From assembly GCA_963920705.1 (NCBI GenBank), contig OY987233.1, positions 7,120,001-7,184,000 on the forward strand: a stretch of DNA of 64,000 nt, written 5' to 3'. Positions 21,329 through 33,199 of the stretch are shown here, piece by piece. The DNA comes from Odiellus spinosus (Eukaryota; Arthropoda; Arachnida; Opiliones; Phalangiidae). Made by a program: the position numbers and the translations under genes. Each line of letters opens with the position of its first letter. The stretch's first letter is position 1. Below the pieces are notes generated by a model, which saw only the letters and a list, made by a program, of their open reading frames with translations, had not been told where the DNA came from and did not search any database.

Positions 21329-24300
21329 ATGGAAGCCCCACCACCGCCTTATTCCGCAATTGATACCAATTTGGCCAGAAATTCGAGACGAGACTATGGA
21401 TCTGGACCAACTAGTCCATCAAACCCCATGACACCGATAAACGAAGTAACTTACGAACAGTTGTTCAGAAGAGAAACTTCGACCAACTCTTTACCTCAAA
21501 TTCCAACATGTACCACTTTGACTTTCATTGATTTTCTACCATTAGTTTGCGATCGTTCGAGTTACGTTGAAAATTTCAGGTAAGTTCACAAAGGATTGTC
21601 TCCATTTCTTTTCGAAAGCCAATTTTTAGTTTAATCATACTATTAAAACGTCATATTCAAAATTTTATACCACTGCATTGAAATGTTCTTAAGAAACTTC
21701 AAAAATAAAATGTCAAAAATATATAGATTATTTTTTTCCCAATATATGACGTAGTTTATTTCTGGAACTTAACGATAATTTTCATACGAAAGGTAGTTGA
21801 CTTTCTGGATTAAGTACTTTTCCGAAAAATACCTCGCGAAAGCGACCTTATCACTGGTGCCAGAACACGACGAGAATCAACTGTAGGAAGCTCTATACAA
21901 TAGCGAAATCACGCGACCATAGTGATGACGTAGATTGCGGGGAATTTTTATTTTAAAAATTTCGAAAATGGCGATTATGAAATATGTATTTATAGTGTCG
22001 CGGTAATTTTGTTCTATGACATTTGTTTATATATTACGAATTTTTTTTAATGATCTTTTCGAAAATGCTACTCAATTTCTATTTGGAGTTCATGAAAGAT
22101 CTGTTACCGCCCCCCCCCCCCCCCCTTTAAAATATTTTTTGGGTTTCATCCGAAAAGAATTAATGTTAATTTATGTGATCTACGATCTCATGCTTCCTTC
22201 TACTCTTTCAGAGATCTAGTACATAGAGCCAATACTTGGCTTTTATCGGCTCCAGGTTGGGAAGTGGTATCATGCGAGAGTTTTAAGCAATGGATTGATT
22301 ATGACGCCACACCGAACCAAGGAAGCGAAAAACTCATCTACTATGAAAAATCCAAGAAAGAAAACGCCTTCTTCTACGCTTTAAGGTTGGTTTGGAGATT
22401 GGTAATTTTTCAGTTCTCTGTATTTCTGTAATTTTAAATGAGCAATTTCTCTTTCAAACGTTACAAGGCAAACAGTAAATTACCATTACGCTCGTAATTT
22501 AAAGGTTAAATTACCGATTTATAACTCTAGTTCGACTGCCTATTGTCTGTTGGAGCGGGTCGGATGTTCAATCTAATTTAAATAACATTCTTAGATTATG
22601 GATATCGCCTAGAGAATCGTACGGACAACCTCAATCAATTGACTACATAAACATTCTGCCAAAACCAGTAACGAGAACATCAACGGGTGGACGAACATCC
22701 AAAGTCAGAATGCAAACGTTAAAAGAAGCTTTCGTTAATTTTCGAACGCAGCAAGAAGAACAGCCCGTTCCGGGTAAGAATAGTGGGAAACAATTGGCTT
22801 CACTCGAGCTATCCCGCATGTAGAGTCAGTTTTGCCAAATTTTATACTAGTGCCACTTTTTCCACGCTTCCTTCGTTCATTATTTACACGGCGAATGCGG
22901 CCGCTAGTGTCTCGAATCAGAATCTGCCGGTACATTTACCCAGACCTTCGCTGATAATATTAAGATTCGGAGCGTTGTTTACTTTTATGGAATAAAGTCA
23001 TAGACTTATGTTTGAGTATAGTGTAACATTCGGGGAACCACTAGTTAAAAACACTGGCTGGCAGTGGCCGATAGATTCCAGTGAGAAATAGATCTAGGGC
23101 AACACTAGTGCCAATAGTTTGATTTAGTGTAACACTGCGAGCACTTTTGGAGTCAATAGTTTCCTACTAATATCTTTATTTAAAGTGAGGATGTCACTAA
23201 TTTTTCATGAGCTTCAAATTTGAGTAGCATTTTAAAAAATATCATCAGAAGCCGATGAAACCCTCCTTTGAAGTCTACTACTCTAATGTTCGATATAGCG
23301 CTCCTCTCTGTATGGGTAAAATTCCCAATTTTACGAGATCGGAGGGGTCCTACTTCATACCCCCTGTCTATTGAAAATTGTAAATTCTCTCTCTCCACAA
23401 ACGACGACGTTTTTTCGACGAACTCCAAGCCTGCTAGAGATACTCGCTCGAGTCGGCTCGACGAACTCCCGCTCCGAAAATATCTACCGTTAGGAGGCGT
23501 ACGAATCGCCATTTTTGAAACTAACCCATACAGAGAGGGGTAGACAAGACCCGGGAGTAATAGACTTCAAAGGAGGGTTTCATCGGCTTGTGATATCATT
23601 AATAAAAATAAATACTAGAACAGTATTAGTTGATTATCACTTTGTGACGTAATCTACGGTCGCTTTCGTATTGTATTTTTCGTGAAAGTACTTAACCCAG
23701 AAATTCCCAAATTTCAAATTAAAATTATCATTAATTACGATCTAAACTCAAACTATGTCATCAATCGTGGAAAAAAATACATTTTTGTGATTTTCATTTT
23801 GATGTTTCTGCAAAATTTTGAGTAATGGTGACAGCCTCACGTTAGCAATAAATTTCCAGACATCCAAATCTGTCAAAGGAAACTAATAAACCCCTTTTTC
23901 TAATTACAGGTCGAATAATATCGACACAAACTCTAAAAATGAATGTTCAAAACATTAATAACTTTGATTGTGAAAATCTTCTGTGGCAAGATGAACCCTT
24001 GTACGATTATCAATTTATGTGCGTTATTAGGATATTTTACGAGACGGGAGAGCCACGTGGAGAAATTCTCGGTAACAATTAAAAATTATTGGTTAAGGCG
24101 CCTACACGAAGTGCAAACCGAACAAAGTGATATTTTTATCGATTCCTTATCGTTTAAATAGGCCTAAACCACCAGTTTTTTAAATATTAAACTAGAAATA
24201 AATTAAAACTTACCCGGAAAATAGGCTTAGCTGGATTCATGGAGATACTGAATTTCTTTACATTGTAGAGTCAGTGACCAATAAGCAAAGGCCTGTCGTT

Positions 24301-26955
24301 AAGGCGAGATCTCCGTGAGACTTCCAATAACATTAGATTGGTTCTTGACTCTTCAATGCGAAGAAATTCAGGATCTCCATGAATCCAGCTAAGCCTATTT
24401 TCCGGGTAAGTTTTAAATTTATTTCTAGTTTAATATTTGTTTGTAATTTCTTTTTCTGATGGATTAGGCCTATTTTAACGATAATGGATAAGAAAATCAC
24501 TTGTTGTTAGGTTGCATTCTCCCTTTAACCCGATATTAACCCGATATTTAAGTGCAGTTAATTAGAGTCAAATATAATTATCTAATTCAAATTCAGTAAA
24601 ATTATCTCGATTAACAACTATAGGGGTAGAGGAAAATCAGGATACTCAAATATAGCTTAATTTGAATCATAAAAAACTTAATTTTAGTTAGGTTTAAAAT
24701 TAATTTAATTATATAAATATATTTTAAATAAATAGAATCTTTTGGCAAATTTTGAAATGATGTCATTAGGTTTTAAAATAACCAAAAGATTTCAAAATCC
24801 TGCACTATTTTAAAACAACACTAAGCCTGAAAACTAAAGACACATCAAAAACAACTCCCCCTTCCAAGACTGCTTTCAATATCCTTAAATATTAATTAAG
24901 ATTCAAATTGAAATTCGCAGGTGCCATGGATTTTTTCCCTTTGTCGGATATTAAACTATTTGGAAAAGATAAGAGAGAATCTGTAGGAGAATTGGTTTCT
25001 AGGGCTTTTAAAACACTTCATGACGAACACGAAAACGACGAAGGATTTAGATTTCTCAATATTCAAACACTAGAGACAGCTATTCGAAAAGGCAAGTTAA
25101 CTTTTTAGGCTTTTAAAGAGAGGGTGAATAAGAAAATGAAGTGATTTTTCTATTGATTTTGCTTCAACAAATAAGACAAGTGTACTTGTTTGAATTGTAC
25201 AAAAGACGCCCCTTGTACTTTTGGCTTAATTAAATTCCCGCGACATGCGGTACGGCATTCACTCTTTGAATAACGCGAAATTCTGCTCGGCCTAGTTCTT
25301 TGTTATCGCGTATATTTTTTATTAAAGGTAGAATTCAACCTAACAATAAGTGCTTTTTTATCGATTTCTTATCCTTTAAATAGGCCTAATCCACCAGTAA
25401 AATTTTTTCAAACAAATATTAAACTATAAATCAATTTAAAACTTACCCGGAAAATAGACTTAGCTGGATTCATGGAGATCCTGAATTTATTCGTATAGAA
25501 GGGTTAAGGACCAATGAGCAAAGGCTTACTGTTAAGGTGAGATTTCCGTGAGACTTCTAATAACATTCGATTGGTACCTGACCCTTCAATTGGAAGAAAT
25601 TCCGAATCTCCATGAATACAGCTAAGCCTATTTTCCGGGTAAGTTTTAAATTTATTTCGAATTTAATATTGGTTTGTAATTTTTTATTATTCGTTGATTA
25701 TGCCTATTTAAACGGCACAAAATCGATAAAAAAAAATCGGTTGCATTCTCCTTTAATAATATTATAAGTTATTCACGATAGTCAACAAATTTTGTGCAAA
25801 CGTGTCTTATTTTTAGAAACAAAAATCAATTAAAAATTAATTTGCTTTTTCTAATCACTTTCCCTTTAAGACGGACGAGAAACGGAAAATTCTTTCCAAA
25901 AATCTTACGAGTTTTTTAACATTGGGAACAGGAACGAAAACTGACACATCCATCCTGGCGAACAAAGAGGACCCGAAAAAGATGGAACACGCCAGATATT
26001 TGCGGGCAGTTTATGTCAAAAACAGTCCCGAATACGAAAGTGCTAATCGATCACCCAAAGTAACTTGCAAAACCTTTCTTCCCGTAGTTTTACCAGATTC
26101 GGAAAGTACCCTAAAACTAAACGTAGAAACCGTGGAAAAGACAAAAGAACGAATAGAAGCTTGGATCAAAGCCACTAGTAAGTTATTTAATAGTCTTTAG
26201 AGCCACCTTCATCTCTCCTATCCCGTTTCAAAGATGGTGGTGATCTATGGCGCTTATTTACTAACGCCATAAGTCTATTATTATATTAAGTATAATGGTA
26301 TCAACGCATCCTATATTTTATCAAAGTCAGTGAACGCTTCTAAAGCAGGAGGGGGCCCCTCCCTAAAATCACAAACAAAAACGTCATAATCCCTGTCTGG
26401 CTCGAGTGATTTGGACTCTTCCTCGATATTTTGAATTGGGAGAGAGGGACGGAATTTAGGTGGGCCGCGCTTGGATATTTTGTCTTCCCCCAACTCCGGA
26501 ATTTCTCCAAAGAATGGCGCTTCCCCTGTTCACTATTTACACAGCCTGCGGCCACTAGAGTGTCTCGAATCAGAATCTGTCGGTACTTTTACCTGTACCA
26601 TTGCTGATAGTATTAAGCTACGGGGCGTTGTTTACTTTTATGGAATAAAGTCATAGATTTTTGTTAGAACTTATACCCTTTACGAAAAGAATTTTCCTTC
26701 AAAACAAATCATCAATAATTTTTCGTAACCATTGTAACAGGTTGTAAAGTGGTGTCCTGCGAAACGGTGAATTTAAGGAGTAGCATTTACCAAGATTACA
26801 ATACTCTGGAGAAGGTTAATAAATGCCTTCCATGTAACGAATACCGTTGGGTGACGTCATTCAGACTCTACGTAGAAGGAGAATTCAACGAACCACCACC
26901 TTCCTTATTACCCGCCTTGCCAAAATACGACGCAGAAAAATGCATCATTTCTTGA
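21329..26955 (+). CDS. Unrecognised 465-aa protein with three related modules, 7 exons
   Basis: Exons: 21329-21579, 22212-22385, 22595-22773, 23910-24071, 24921-25091, 25932-26177 and 26741-26955. All phases match. I do not recognise the family. It has no signal peptide or membrane segment, so it is probably cytosolic or nuclear. Residues 1-60 are Pro/Ser/Asn-rich (MEAPPPPYSAIDTN). Three segments share an R-[LI]-[WFY] strand motif: ALRLWISPRESYGQP (about 140-155), CVIRIFYETGEPRGE (about 245) and SFRLYVEGEFNEPP (about 434-447). The first and third are also preceded by a common core, WEVVSCES (100-107) and CKVVSCET (396-403). This suggests an internally repeated beta-rich domain. Intron 5 has a GC donor, AAAG|GCAAGT. 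PPPY near the start could bind WW domains (inference). Confidence 0.8.
21630..22127. mobile_element. MITE-D copy in intron 1 of the 21.3-kb gene
   Basis: Inverse arrangement with GACGTAGTTTATTTCTGG and GAAGCTCTATACAATAGCG. The right end is replaced by a poly-C run at 22110-22125. Confidence 0.8.
22800..23012. mobile_element. MITE-C partial copy in intron 3
   Basis: Holds the right half, from TATTTACACGGCGAATGCGG to GGAATAAAGTCATAGACTTA. Confidence 0.75.
23182..23840. mobile_element. MITE-D copy in intron 3, split by P-like MITE
   Basis: Starts TAAAGTGAGGATGTCAC, is interrupted at 23246-23592, then resumes with the CACTTTGTGACGTAATCTAC region and ends near GGTGACAGCCTCACGTTA. Confidence 0.75.
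23246..23592. mobile_element. P-like MITE, 347 bp, 7-bp TSD ATATCAT
   Basis: Ends CAGAAGCCGATGAAACCCTC and its inverse (GAGGGTTTCATCGGCTTGTG, one or two changes), followed inward by CTTTGAAGTCTAC. Flanks ATATCAT at 23239-23245 and 23593-23599 are an exact 7-bp repeat. The interior holds CTCTCTGTATGGGTAAAATT and GAGTTCGTCGAG-type blocks, themselves partly palindromic. It encodes no transposase. Confidence 0.85.
24127..24530. mobile_element. MITE-A copy in intron 4
   Basis: Full palindrome except for a missing left terminus. The right end is TTGCATTCTCCCTTTAA. It begins about 55 bp after the exon 4 donor. Confidence 0.85.
25322..25757. mobile_element. MITE-A copy in intron 5
   Basis: From TTAAAGGTAGAATTCAACCT to GGTTGCATTCTCCTTTAA, complete. 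Confidence 0.9.
26268..26664. mobile_element. MITE-C copy in intron 6
   Basis: Inverse-oriented, with AAAACGTCATAATCCCTGTC, GGTGGGCCGCGCTTGG and the end GGAATAAAGTCATAGATTTT. The left terminus is degraded. Confidence 0.85.
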
Positions 26956-28215
26956 ATAATCTTAATTAAGATTTTTTTTTTTTTTTTGGCCAAGAATCGA
27001 GCTTAAATCAAGCTTTTCATTTAAACAAAGTGCCAGAGAAGAAGTTATCTAAACGAATTGTACATAATCTTATCTTGGAAATAAGCGAAAGCAGACGAAG
27101 CTTGAAAAACTTGATTTAAAACGAGGCTTAAGTCATAAAATAAAATAAACCTTGATCACACTATAGACAGTTTTAAACCATTTTGCAAAAGGTCAAATTG
27201 TATAATTTTAAGGTCAATTGTGGAGATCCTTTGTCCTAATATAAAATTATTAGCTTTCAAAAGTTGTAACCTTTGTCTTTAACCTTAATTAATCTATCCT
27301 AGTTCAATGTCAGGAACGATTACACCTATTAATCCCACTAGGTTCTACCGTTTTTCGGCAGATATTAGGCCTAAATAAATAGTAATAAATTACCTGTTTG
27401 TCTTGACTTGAACTCTCCGGTTGAGGTACTAGGACATAGAATTGTCTCCCCAATAAATACGAAACATGTCTTATGCTGAGAAATATTTCAACTCCAAATG
27501 TTAACGTCAAAAGTTCAAGGTCGGCGCCAAACTTATCTTTTTGCGATCAAATAAAATATTATAACGGTTACCTTGTTCTTCGCCATGAACAATACGATAT
27601 AATATCACAAAAATTAAGAAATCCGTACATTCCGAGCGTAGGTAAATTCCCGATTAAGATTAATTCATTTCCGTTCTCCGCTTGAAGATCGTTTTCGCGA
27701 CTCGTAAAACAAACACGAAAATTTGATATCCACTCTCTTTGAGGTCTAAATTGACAAAGAACTCTTAGCGTATGTTCTGTTTTCGAGAACCTTCCTCTTT
27801 GGGGGGAAAGGGGGCAACGGTCATTGTAGGTCGGGTCACGTGAAATTCCGCTGTAATGTTTCAGGGCGGGACATATTCTAAATAATTTAAATTACTTTAG
27901 AGTTGGTTTTTTCAGGTAGGCTCCCCGGAATAGGGATTTACATATTATTATGAATTTTATGTTTATTGTCGATGGCCTTTACAAGATTCAAAACGGATTG
28001 AAAATGGTTTCTAAGTCTTTAGTTTGAACGTAACTAAATTGTAACGGATTTTATTACTCCGTTAAAACAATATTAATAATATAAATACTTGTAAGAATTT
28101 TCAATTCAATATTTAAAATTGTTAAACAATGTGTTATAAGTTAACCCGAACTTTGTTTTTATAAAGGCTGAATAAAATTGTGTATAAGTGTATTTATAGT
28201 TTTTTTTAATTATTA
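26956..28215. other. Intergenic between convergent genes
   Basis: Holds the 3' flank of the 21.3-kb gene and a poly-T run near 26972-26987. Near 28127 it is very AT-rich. Apart from the 27568 candidate exon, no coding signal was found. Confidence 0.4.
27568..27630 (-). pseudogene. Possible stray last exon of a MARVEL-like gene
   Basis: On the reverse strand this reads MYGFLNFCDIISYCSWRRTR and a stop, 20 residues. The last exons of the two downstream paralogues read VFGIFGTIAHAATAYLV... (21 aa) and SFGIIATVTHGLTAHG... (25 aa). Length, hydrophobic pattern and the [VSM]-[FY]-G start agree. The base pair before it is GG rather than AG, so it lacks a usable acceptor as written. It may be a decayed exon 4 of the 31-kb paralogue or coincidence. 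Confidence 0.3.
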
Positions 28216-28610
28216 AAGTGAGGCTGTCACGATTTATTCATCAATTTCAAATGAATTTTGAGTAGCATTTTCAGAAAGATCGTTAAGAAACGATTCAAAA
28301 AAGCCAAAGAAAAAATTACCGCGACAGTAAAAATACGTATTTTATAATCGACATTGCGAAATTGTTAAAATAAAAATTACGCGCAAGTAATAAATTACTT
28401 GTGAGTTATCACTATGTTCGCGTGATTTCGCTACTGTATAGAGGCATACAGTTGATTCTCACGCGTTCTGGCACCAGTGATATGGTCACTTTCGCGCGTT
28501 TTTTTTTGTAAAAGTACTTAATCAGAAAGTAAAATACCTTTCGTATATATATTATAGTTAATTATGTTCCAGAACTAATCTACGTCATATATCGGATAAA
28601 AATTCCCTAT
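28216..28610. mobile_element. MITE-D copy
   Basis: Starts TTAAAGTGAGGCTGTCACGA. The right third is lost after GACGTCATATATCGG-type sequence near 28590. Confidence 0.75.
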
Positions 28611-29572
28611 ATATATATTAACAAGAATATAGTAATATCCATCAAGAATATGGAACTGAACTATATTCAGGGCGGATCTTTTTTCCCCCAACTTTAATTA
28701 CGTCACGAGATTTACACGCTACTAGCACGATCAGAGTAAGAACAATATCTTAAACAATGGATCAATTGGTGTCCAAAAGATATTTCCAAAATATTTGTAA
28801 TTTTGAAAAGCATTTCAATAGCCAATCACAAAATATGGTTTGTCTCCTGAGCTTACCGAGTTATCAACAGGCCACTAAGACCAGTTTATTTCTAGATAAA
28901 TAATTATAAATAAACAGTATCTATAATAATATGACTTACCGAAGCGAAAACGAGTTATTCTAGCTATTACCGATAAAATAATTCACTTTTACACTCGAAA
29001 AATATCTTTTTGGTAAACTTTACGCTAAGCCTAATTCGGGAATAATTCCGTTTGTAAGAAGCGCGCGATTTTTGGCGGGAGAGTTGCCACGGTTACACTC
29101 TGCTCTGATGGAAAGCACTCCTACAGGGCGCGATAATCTTTAATTGGCTGCAAACTCAATTTAATGGAGATTGACCACTGAATAGGTGGCTAATAGGATC
29201 AAAACATTGAAATTTTCAATGACGCAGCGATTTTTTTTGGATCGCGAAAAATTCATCGTTAAATAAATAATAATAATAATAATAATCATAAAACTTTATA
29301 AGGAATTTCAAGAAAATACAGGATAATATTTAGTACATGATTGAAAAGATAGGATTTTATAGGAATTATAATACCACTGGACTGTCTGCTAACAAAGTTT
29401 TAAATTATAGTCGAAATATTATTTTAAAAAATGTGAAAAAATGATGAATACATAAAATACGGTTTGGCCTGTTTATCTTGTTAAAATGATCCGTTTCGTC
29501 ACTAAAGTAAAAGGCGGGTGACGTAGAAGTGACGTCAAAGAAACAAGGGGAGCAAGCCCTTATACAAGCCGA
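28611..29572. other. Intergenic, only a microsatellite recognised
   Basis: Contains an (ATA)n run at about 29264-29285. The GC-rich patch near 29059-29130 (GCGCGCGATTTTTGGCGGGA) has no recognised identity. No exon was found. Confidence 0.4.
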
Positions 29573-29889
29573 GTTCTCATTAGAGACTTGAAAGAGTTTC
29601 TTACCGTTATGGAAAGGTCAAAGTGAGAATTCGAATTGTAATTGCGAATTTGAATCATATTTCTTTTATTTAACACGATTTCAAAGAAACGTGAATTTTC
29701 TTATCCAATATGTTATACGTTTTAATACGTTGTTGACAGATAAAGCTTAAAACATGTTTATCTTCGGATAAACACAACATCCATTTAACTAAATCATAAG
29801 AATTTACAAATTGCAATTTTTTAATCTCAAACAATCCGAAAAAATCTGAATAACAGCTAAGATAATGGTTAAACGATTCCGAGCTCTAA
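29573..29889. mobile_element. MITE-E partial copy
   Basis: Left end CGAGTTCTCATTAGAG is degenerate, right end ACGATTCCGAGCTCTAA is clear. About 200 bp shorter than other copies. Confidence 0.6.
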
Positions 29890-30235
29890 CAGGACTTCAC
29901 CACATTTTATCGTTTTGTAGCCCAAGGATTCGATATTTGACTAGCAGACGATAAACTAGCACAAAACAATAATAAATTTTGAACGGCCTAGAAAATTAAA
30001 AAAAATTGGCAATTTTAAATTAAATGCTGATTGCTTGTACCATGATTAAGACGCTGCTTATAAAATGTTTATGGTCACGATATAAAGATAAAATTGTTGT
30101 TCACACTATAATGTTGTTTTCGACAAAAACGCCGTAAGTACATGAGTGACTGTTCCAACAACTCCAAAAGACTAAAAAAGTTCAAAGTATACAATTACTA
30201 TACAATTCCACCAATTACTTCAATTAGACCACACG

Positions 30236-30640
30236 TAAATCATGCTTCAAGTTTCAAACAAAACATATTATGATTGGTAGTTTTGCCGTCAGAACTTTCG
30301 CCCGAGGAGAGAGAAAAAATCCAAAAACTCTAAACGGTCGAGATACGGAATTCGAAATTGCCCTCTCTATCGGTTGAGATTGGAACTAAGTAGGCGAAGG
30401 CGATGCTAATATTGTACTGAACATTCTAGACGTTTACGGGGATGAAAATGTATCGACGGAAAACGATTCTCCCCCCTCTCTCGCGAAACGAAGGAGCGTG
30501 TCTCGCCCGGCCGTCGCGATTTGAGTTTGATTTACTCTGGGCCTGGCTGCCTTTCTGTACAAATTTCGAAATACTTAGGGTGAAAGCGTGGACTGAGAAA
30601 ATCGGTCTCACTTCATTGTCACCCGCAGTATGTCGTCTTT
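30236..30640. repeat. Dispersed repeat F, copy 1
   Basis: About 400 bp sharing blocks with 62826-63253 in inverse orientation: ACGGTCGAGATACGGAATTC, CGAAACGAAGGAGCGTGTCT, CGCCCGGCCGTCGCGATTTG and GAAAATCGGTCTCACTTCAT. It is GC-richer than its surroundings. Short open frames on both strands differ between the copies, so coding is unlikely. No terminal inverted repeats were found, so its class is open. Confidence 0.8.
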
Positions 30641-31074
30641 TAAACTTGATTTACTTGTCCTTTTGTTGCATTTGGATTATTTCCTTTGGATTATTCGGTC
30701 GAATTTTATTGAAATTTTAAAATTTGGATCATTTTTAACCAAATTAGGCGATTTTTACAGATTGGGAAAGCCAACTTCTTTGGTTATTCAATGGGAGCAT
30801 ATTAATATGAAAAGTAAAACTGACGTAACAGCTTCATGAATTTCTTGTGATTAAATTCGCGAGTTTGGCATGAGATCATTTTAAGTGTCTACTTCAAAAA
30901 TTAAGTTGTCCCGAATTTTTCACGAGTTATGTTTTACACGCGAAATCCATACGGTTTAGAATAGTACATGTAAGAGGTTTTTTAAACAGAAAATTTCAAC
31001 GATAACAAGAAACGACACAAAAATCATAAAAAAGTGGTAAATTTTAACTAAATTTCAAAAGTAACTACCTAGGT
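30641..31074. other. 3' flank of first MARVEL-like gene
   Basis: AT-rich. I looked here on the reverse strand for the missing fourth exon of the MARVEL-like gene and did not find one with an acceptor. Confidence 0.35.
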
Positions 31075-32784
31075 CTAAGTGAGAAAAGTACAATATAAAA
31101 ACTGGTGGTAACCTACCCCAGCTGCTATTCCAGATCTCTGATAATTATCGGAAACGAAGGAATCCCAATAAGCTAGAAGAGCAGCGCTCGTACAACCAAA
31201 ACATACAGCCAAAAATATTTCAGTCACGAAGAACTGAAATCGGTAGATAAAAGCTACGTTCAGACCAGAGACTTTTGTAACCGTTTTCAAAGCTAGGTGT
31301 AAGGCAATATTTCACTCACAAAATTCGACTTGATAATACTAGTGTCCAAATCACCAGTGAATGTATTCGTACCGATCAAGACAAAGTGAATGAAAAACGA
31401 AATTGAAGCGATGATCAACAAAACTAGACCGCTACTTGTAATTCCGACACCCCAGGTACCTTTTATCGAGGTTTGAGTGTGTGTACCGATTGCGGTAGTT
31501 ATTATAATAAGGCAGGACATAACCTGCAAACAACCATCTGGTTAAAATTTATGACAATTCTAACATTTTGGATCATTCCACGAGAGATCGACCAATGATG
31601 TCATTACCATGGGTGTAGGATTCCCATTTTACACACACCTTGAAACTAACATATCCGAAATTTGAGCATAAAACATGCAATAGTTTGCTGGGATAAAATT
31701 GGAATTAAACACTACCCTCATTTTCAGTTTACACGCTGTCTTCACATATACTTGAATAACATTATTTCTAGTCATTCAATTTCCACGAAAATTTGGGATT
31801 TGGTGTATTTTGAAGTGGGGGATACAGTGGTTTTATCCGCGTTTTTCTAAAACTTCACGTTTTAAAGTTATTCACGCGTGAAGTGATTAATAATATATTT
31901 TTTGGGGGTATCATTTGAAGCACGAAAAGTCGATGTCACAAGATGATATATATAGTTTTTATCATACCATCAGAAAGCCATTGGCCAGATCTTTCAAATG
32001 ATATCCTAATTTTATATATTGCCTTTTATAAACGTGTGACAGACAAAATACTAAATTCATGAATTTCTCCATTTTGGTGTTTTACTTTCAAATTTCGTGG
32101 AATGACCCATTGTACGGTAAACACCTTGAGGTAGTTCCCTTGAAATTAAACACGCAAAGATACTCAGATAATGTATGGAAATTTTGATAGGCTTAGCGGT
32201 TAACCAAATAACAACAATCACAAATAAATTAGGGTTAATTAAGGTAAAAACTTTGGCGAGTTTTATTGACTATTTCAAGACTCCTAATCGATAAAAAAGT
32301 AAAATTATATTATTTTTCATTATCCCTTTCGATAAAAAAGTAAAATTATATTACTTTTCATTATCCCTTTAAAAATTTAAGTGTTTTATAAAATTAAACT
32401 TAAATATATTTATATTTATATTTAAAGAACGTTAGTTGTTGATCATCTAAAATTAATCCACAGACTCGAATCGTTTAATTACAATCCCATAGAAGTCATT
32501 GGTTCACGAATCGGAATCTTTCCCATAATAGAATTGATAAAAAATAACTTTATTTACCTTTTCACCCTCCCTTTAGGAATGTGGGTGGATTTTACTACTA
32601 ACAGAAGGAACTAAGGCTTAAAATTTCCCTTCATATTCACCGCGAAGTCGGGATTCTCGTGAACGTAATACCTTCTCCATTGGACCACCCTCTTCAATAT
32701 TATTAAAATTCAAAAGTCAAAATCTCTAGAACTTACAATATTAACGATACACAACCAGCCCGTTTTCAAAGAAGTTAATGCCAT
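31075..32784 (-). CDS. MARVEL-like membrane protein, paralogue 1
   Basis: Reverse-strand exons: 32784-32737 (MALTSLKTGWLCIVNI), 31523-31320 (VMSCLIIITTAIG...TSIIKSNF) and 31233 downwards (FFVTEIFLAVCFGC...SGIAAG). Phases are all zero, and the exon sizes (48, 204, 117 nt up to GIAAG) match the two paralogues exactly or nearly so. TM1 spans the exon 1/2 join, TM2 is SSGLVLLIIASISFFIHFVL and TM3 is in exon 3. The paralogues splice after GIAAG at a conserved GTA. Here that site, GTAGGT, is also present, but no good fourth exon was found, so I show the read-through frame to the TAG at 31075 (136 aa, losing TM4). MARVEL proteins act in membrane apposition and vesicle traffic. The specific role is unknown. 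Confidence 0.65.
32290..32366. repeat. 41-bp duplication in intron 1 of paralogue 1
   Basis: CGATAAAAAAGTAAAATTAT followed by ATTACTTTTCATTATCCCTT occurs twice in a row with one difference. Confidence 0.75.
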
Positions 32785-33199
32785 ATTGAAATGCTTAGTT
32801 TAATAATCTTAATCCTGGTTGATACTAAGCCTAATAACTCTCTAATCTAATTTAAATCTAAAATAAAGACGATTAAGGGAACTACCAGACACCAAGGCTT
32901 CTTTTTAAAACATTTCCTCTTTCCAAATATTACGAAATAACGCTCCTAGATAGAGCTTGAAGTAGAGAGTGAAGGTAAACGTAGACGTTTTATCAGCGAA
33001 GCCCCGCCTAGAGTCTAACCGGAGCCTAAAATATTTTACCTCAGGTTTTACGAAGAGTACTACGCTGACACCACATGGATGGGTGGACTGGCGGTCGGAA
33101 AGAAAATACGAAATTGTGCACTAAACAAGCGATTTTCCAAATACCGTAATAATTACTACTGTTTTTATATATAAGCGTGACGTCGTTTCTACTTATCAT

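Noticed and set aside
23268-23543. 91-codon frame in the P-like MITE (also at 60143 and reverse at 61360)
   Set aside because: Conserved only because the element is repeated. Partly palindromic DNA, and no transposase features.
25871-25931. Acceptor CTTTAAG|ACGG for exon 6 of the modular gene
   Set aside because: Gives a phase clash with the preceding exon. The acceptor at 25931 restores the frame.
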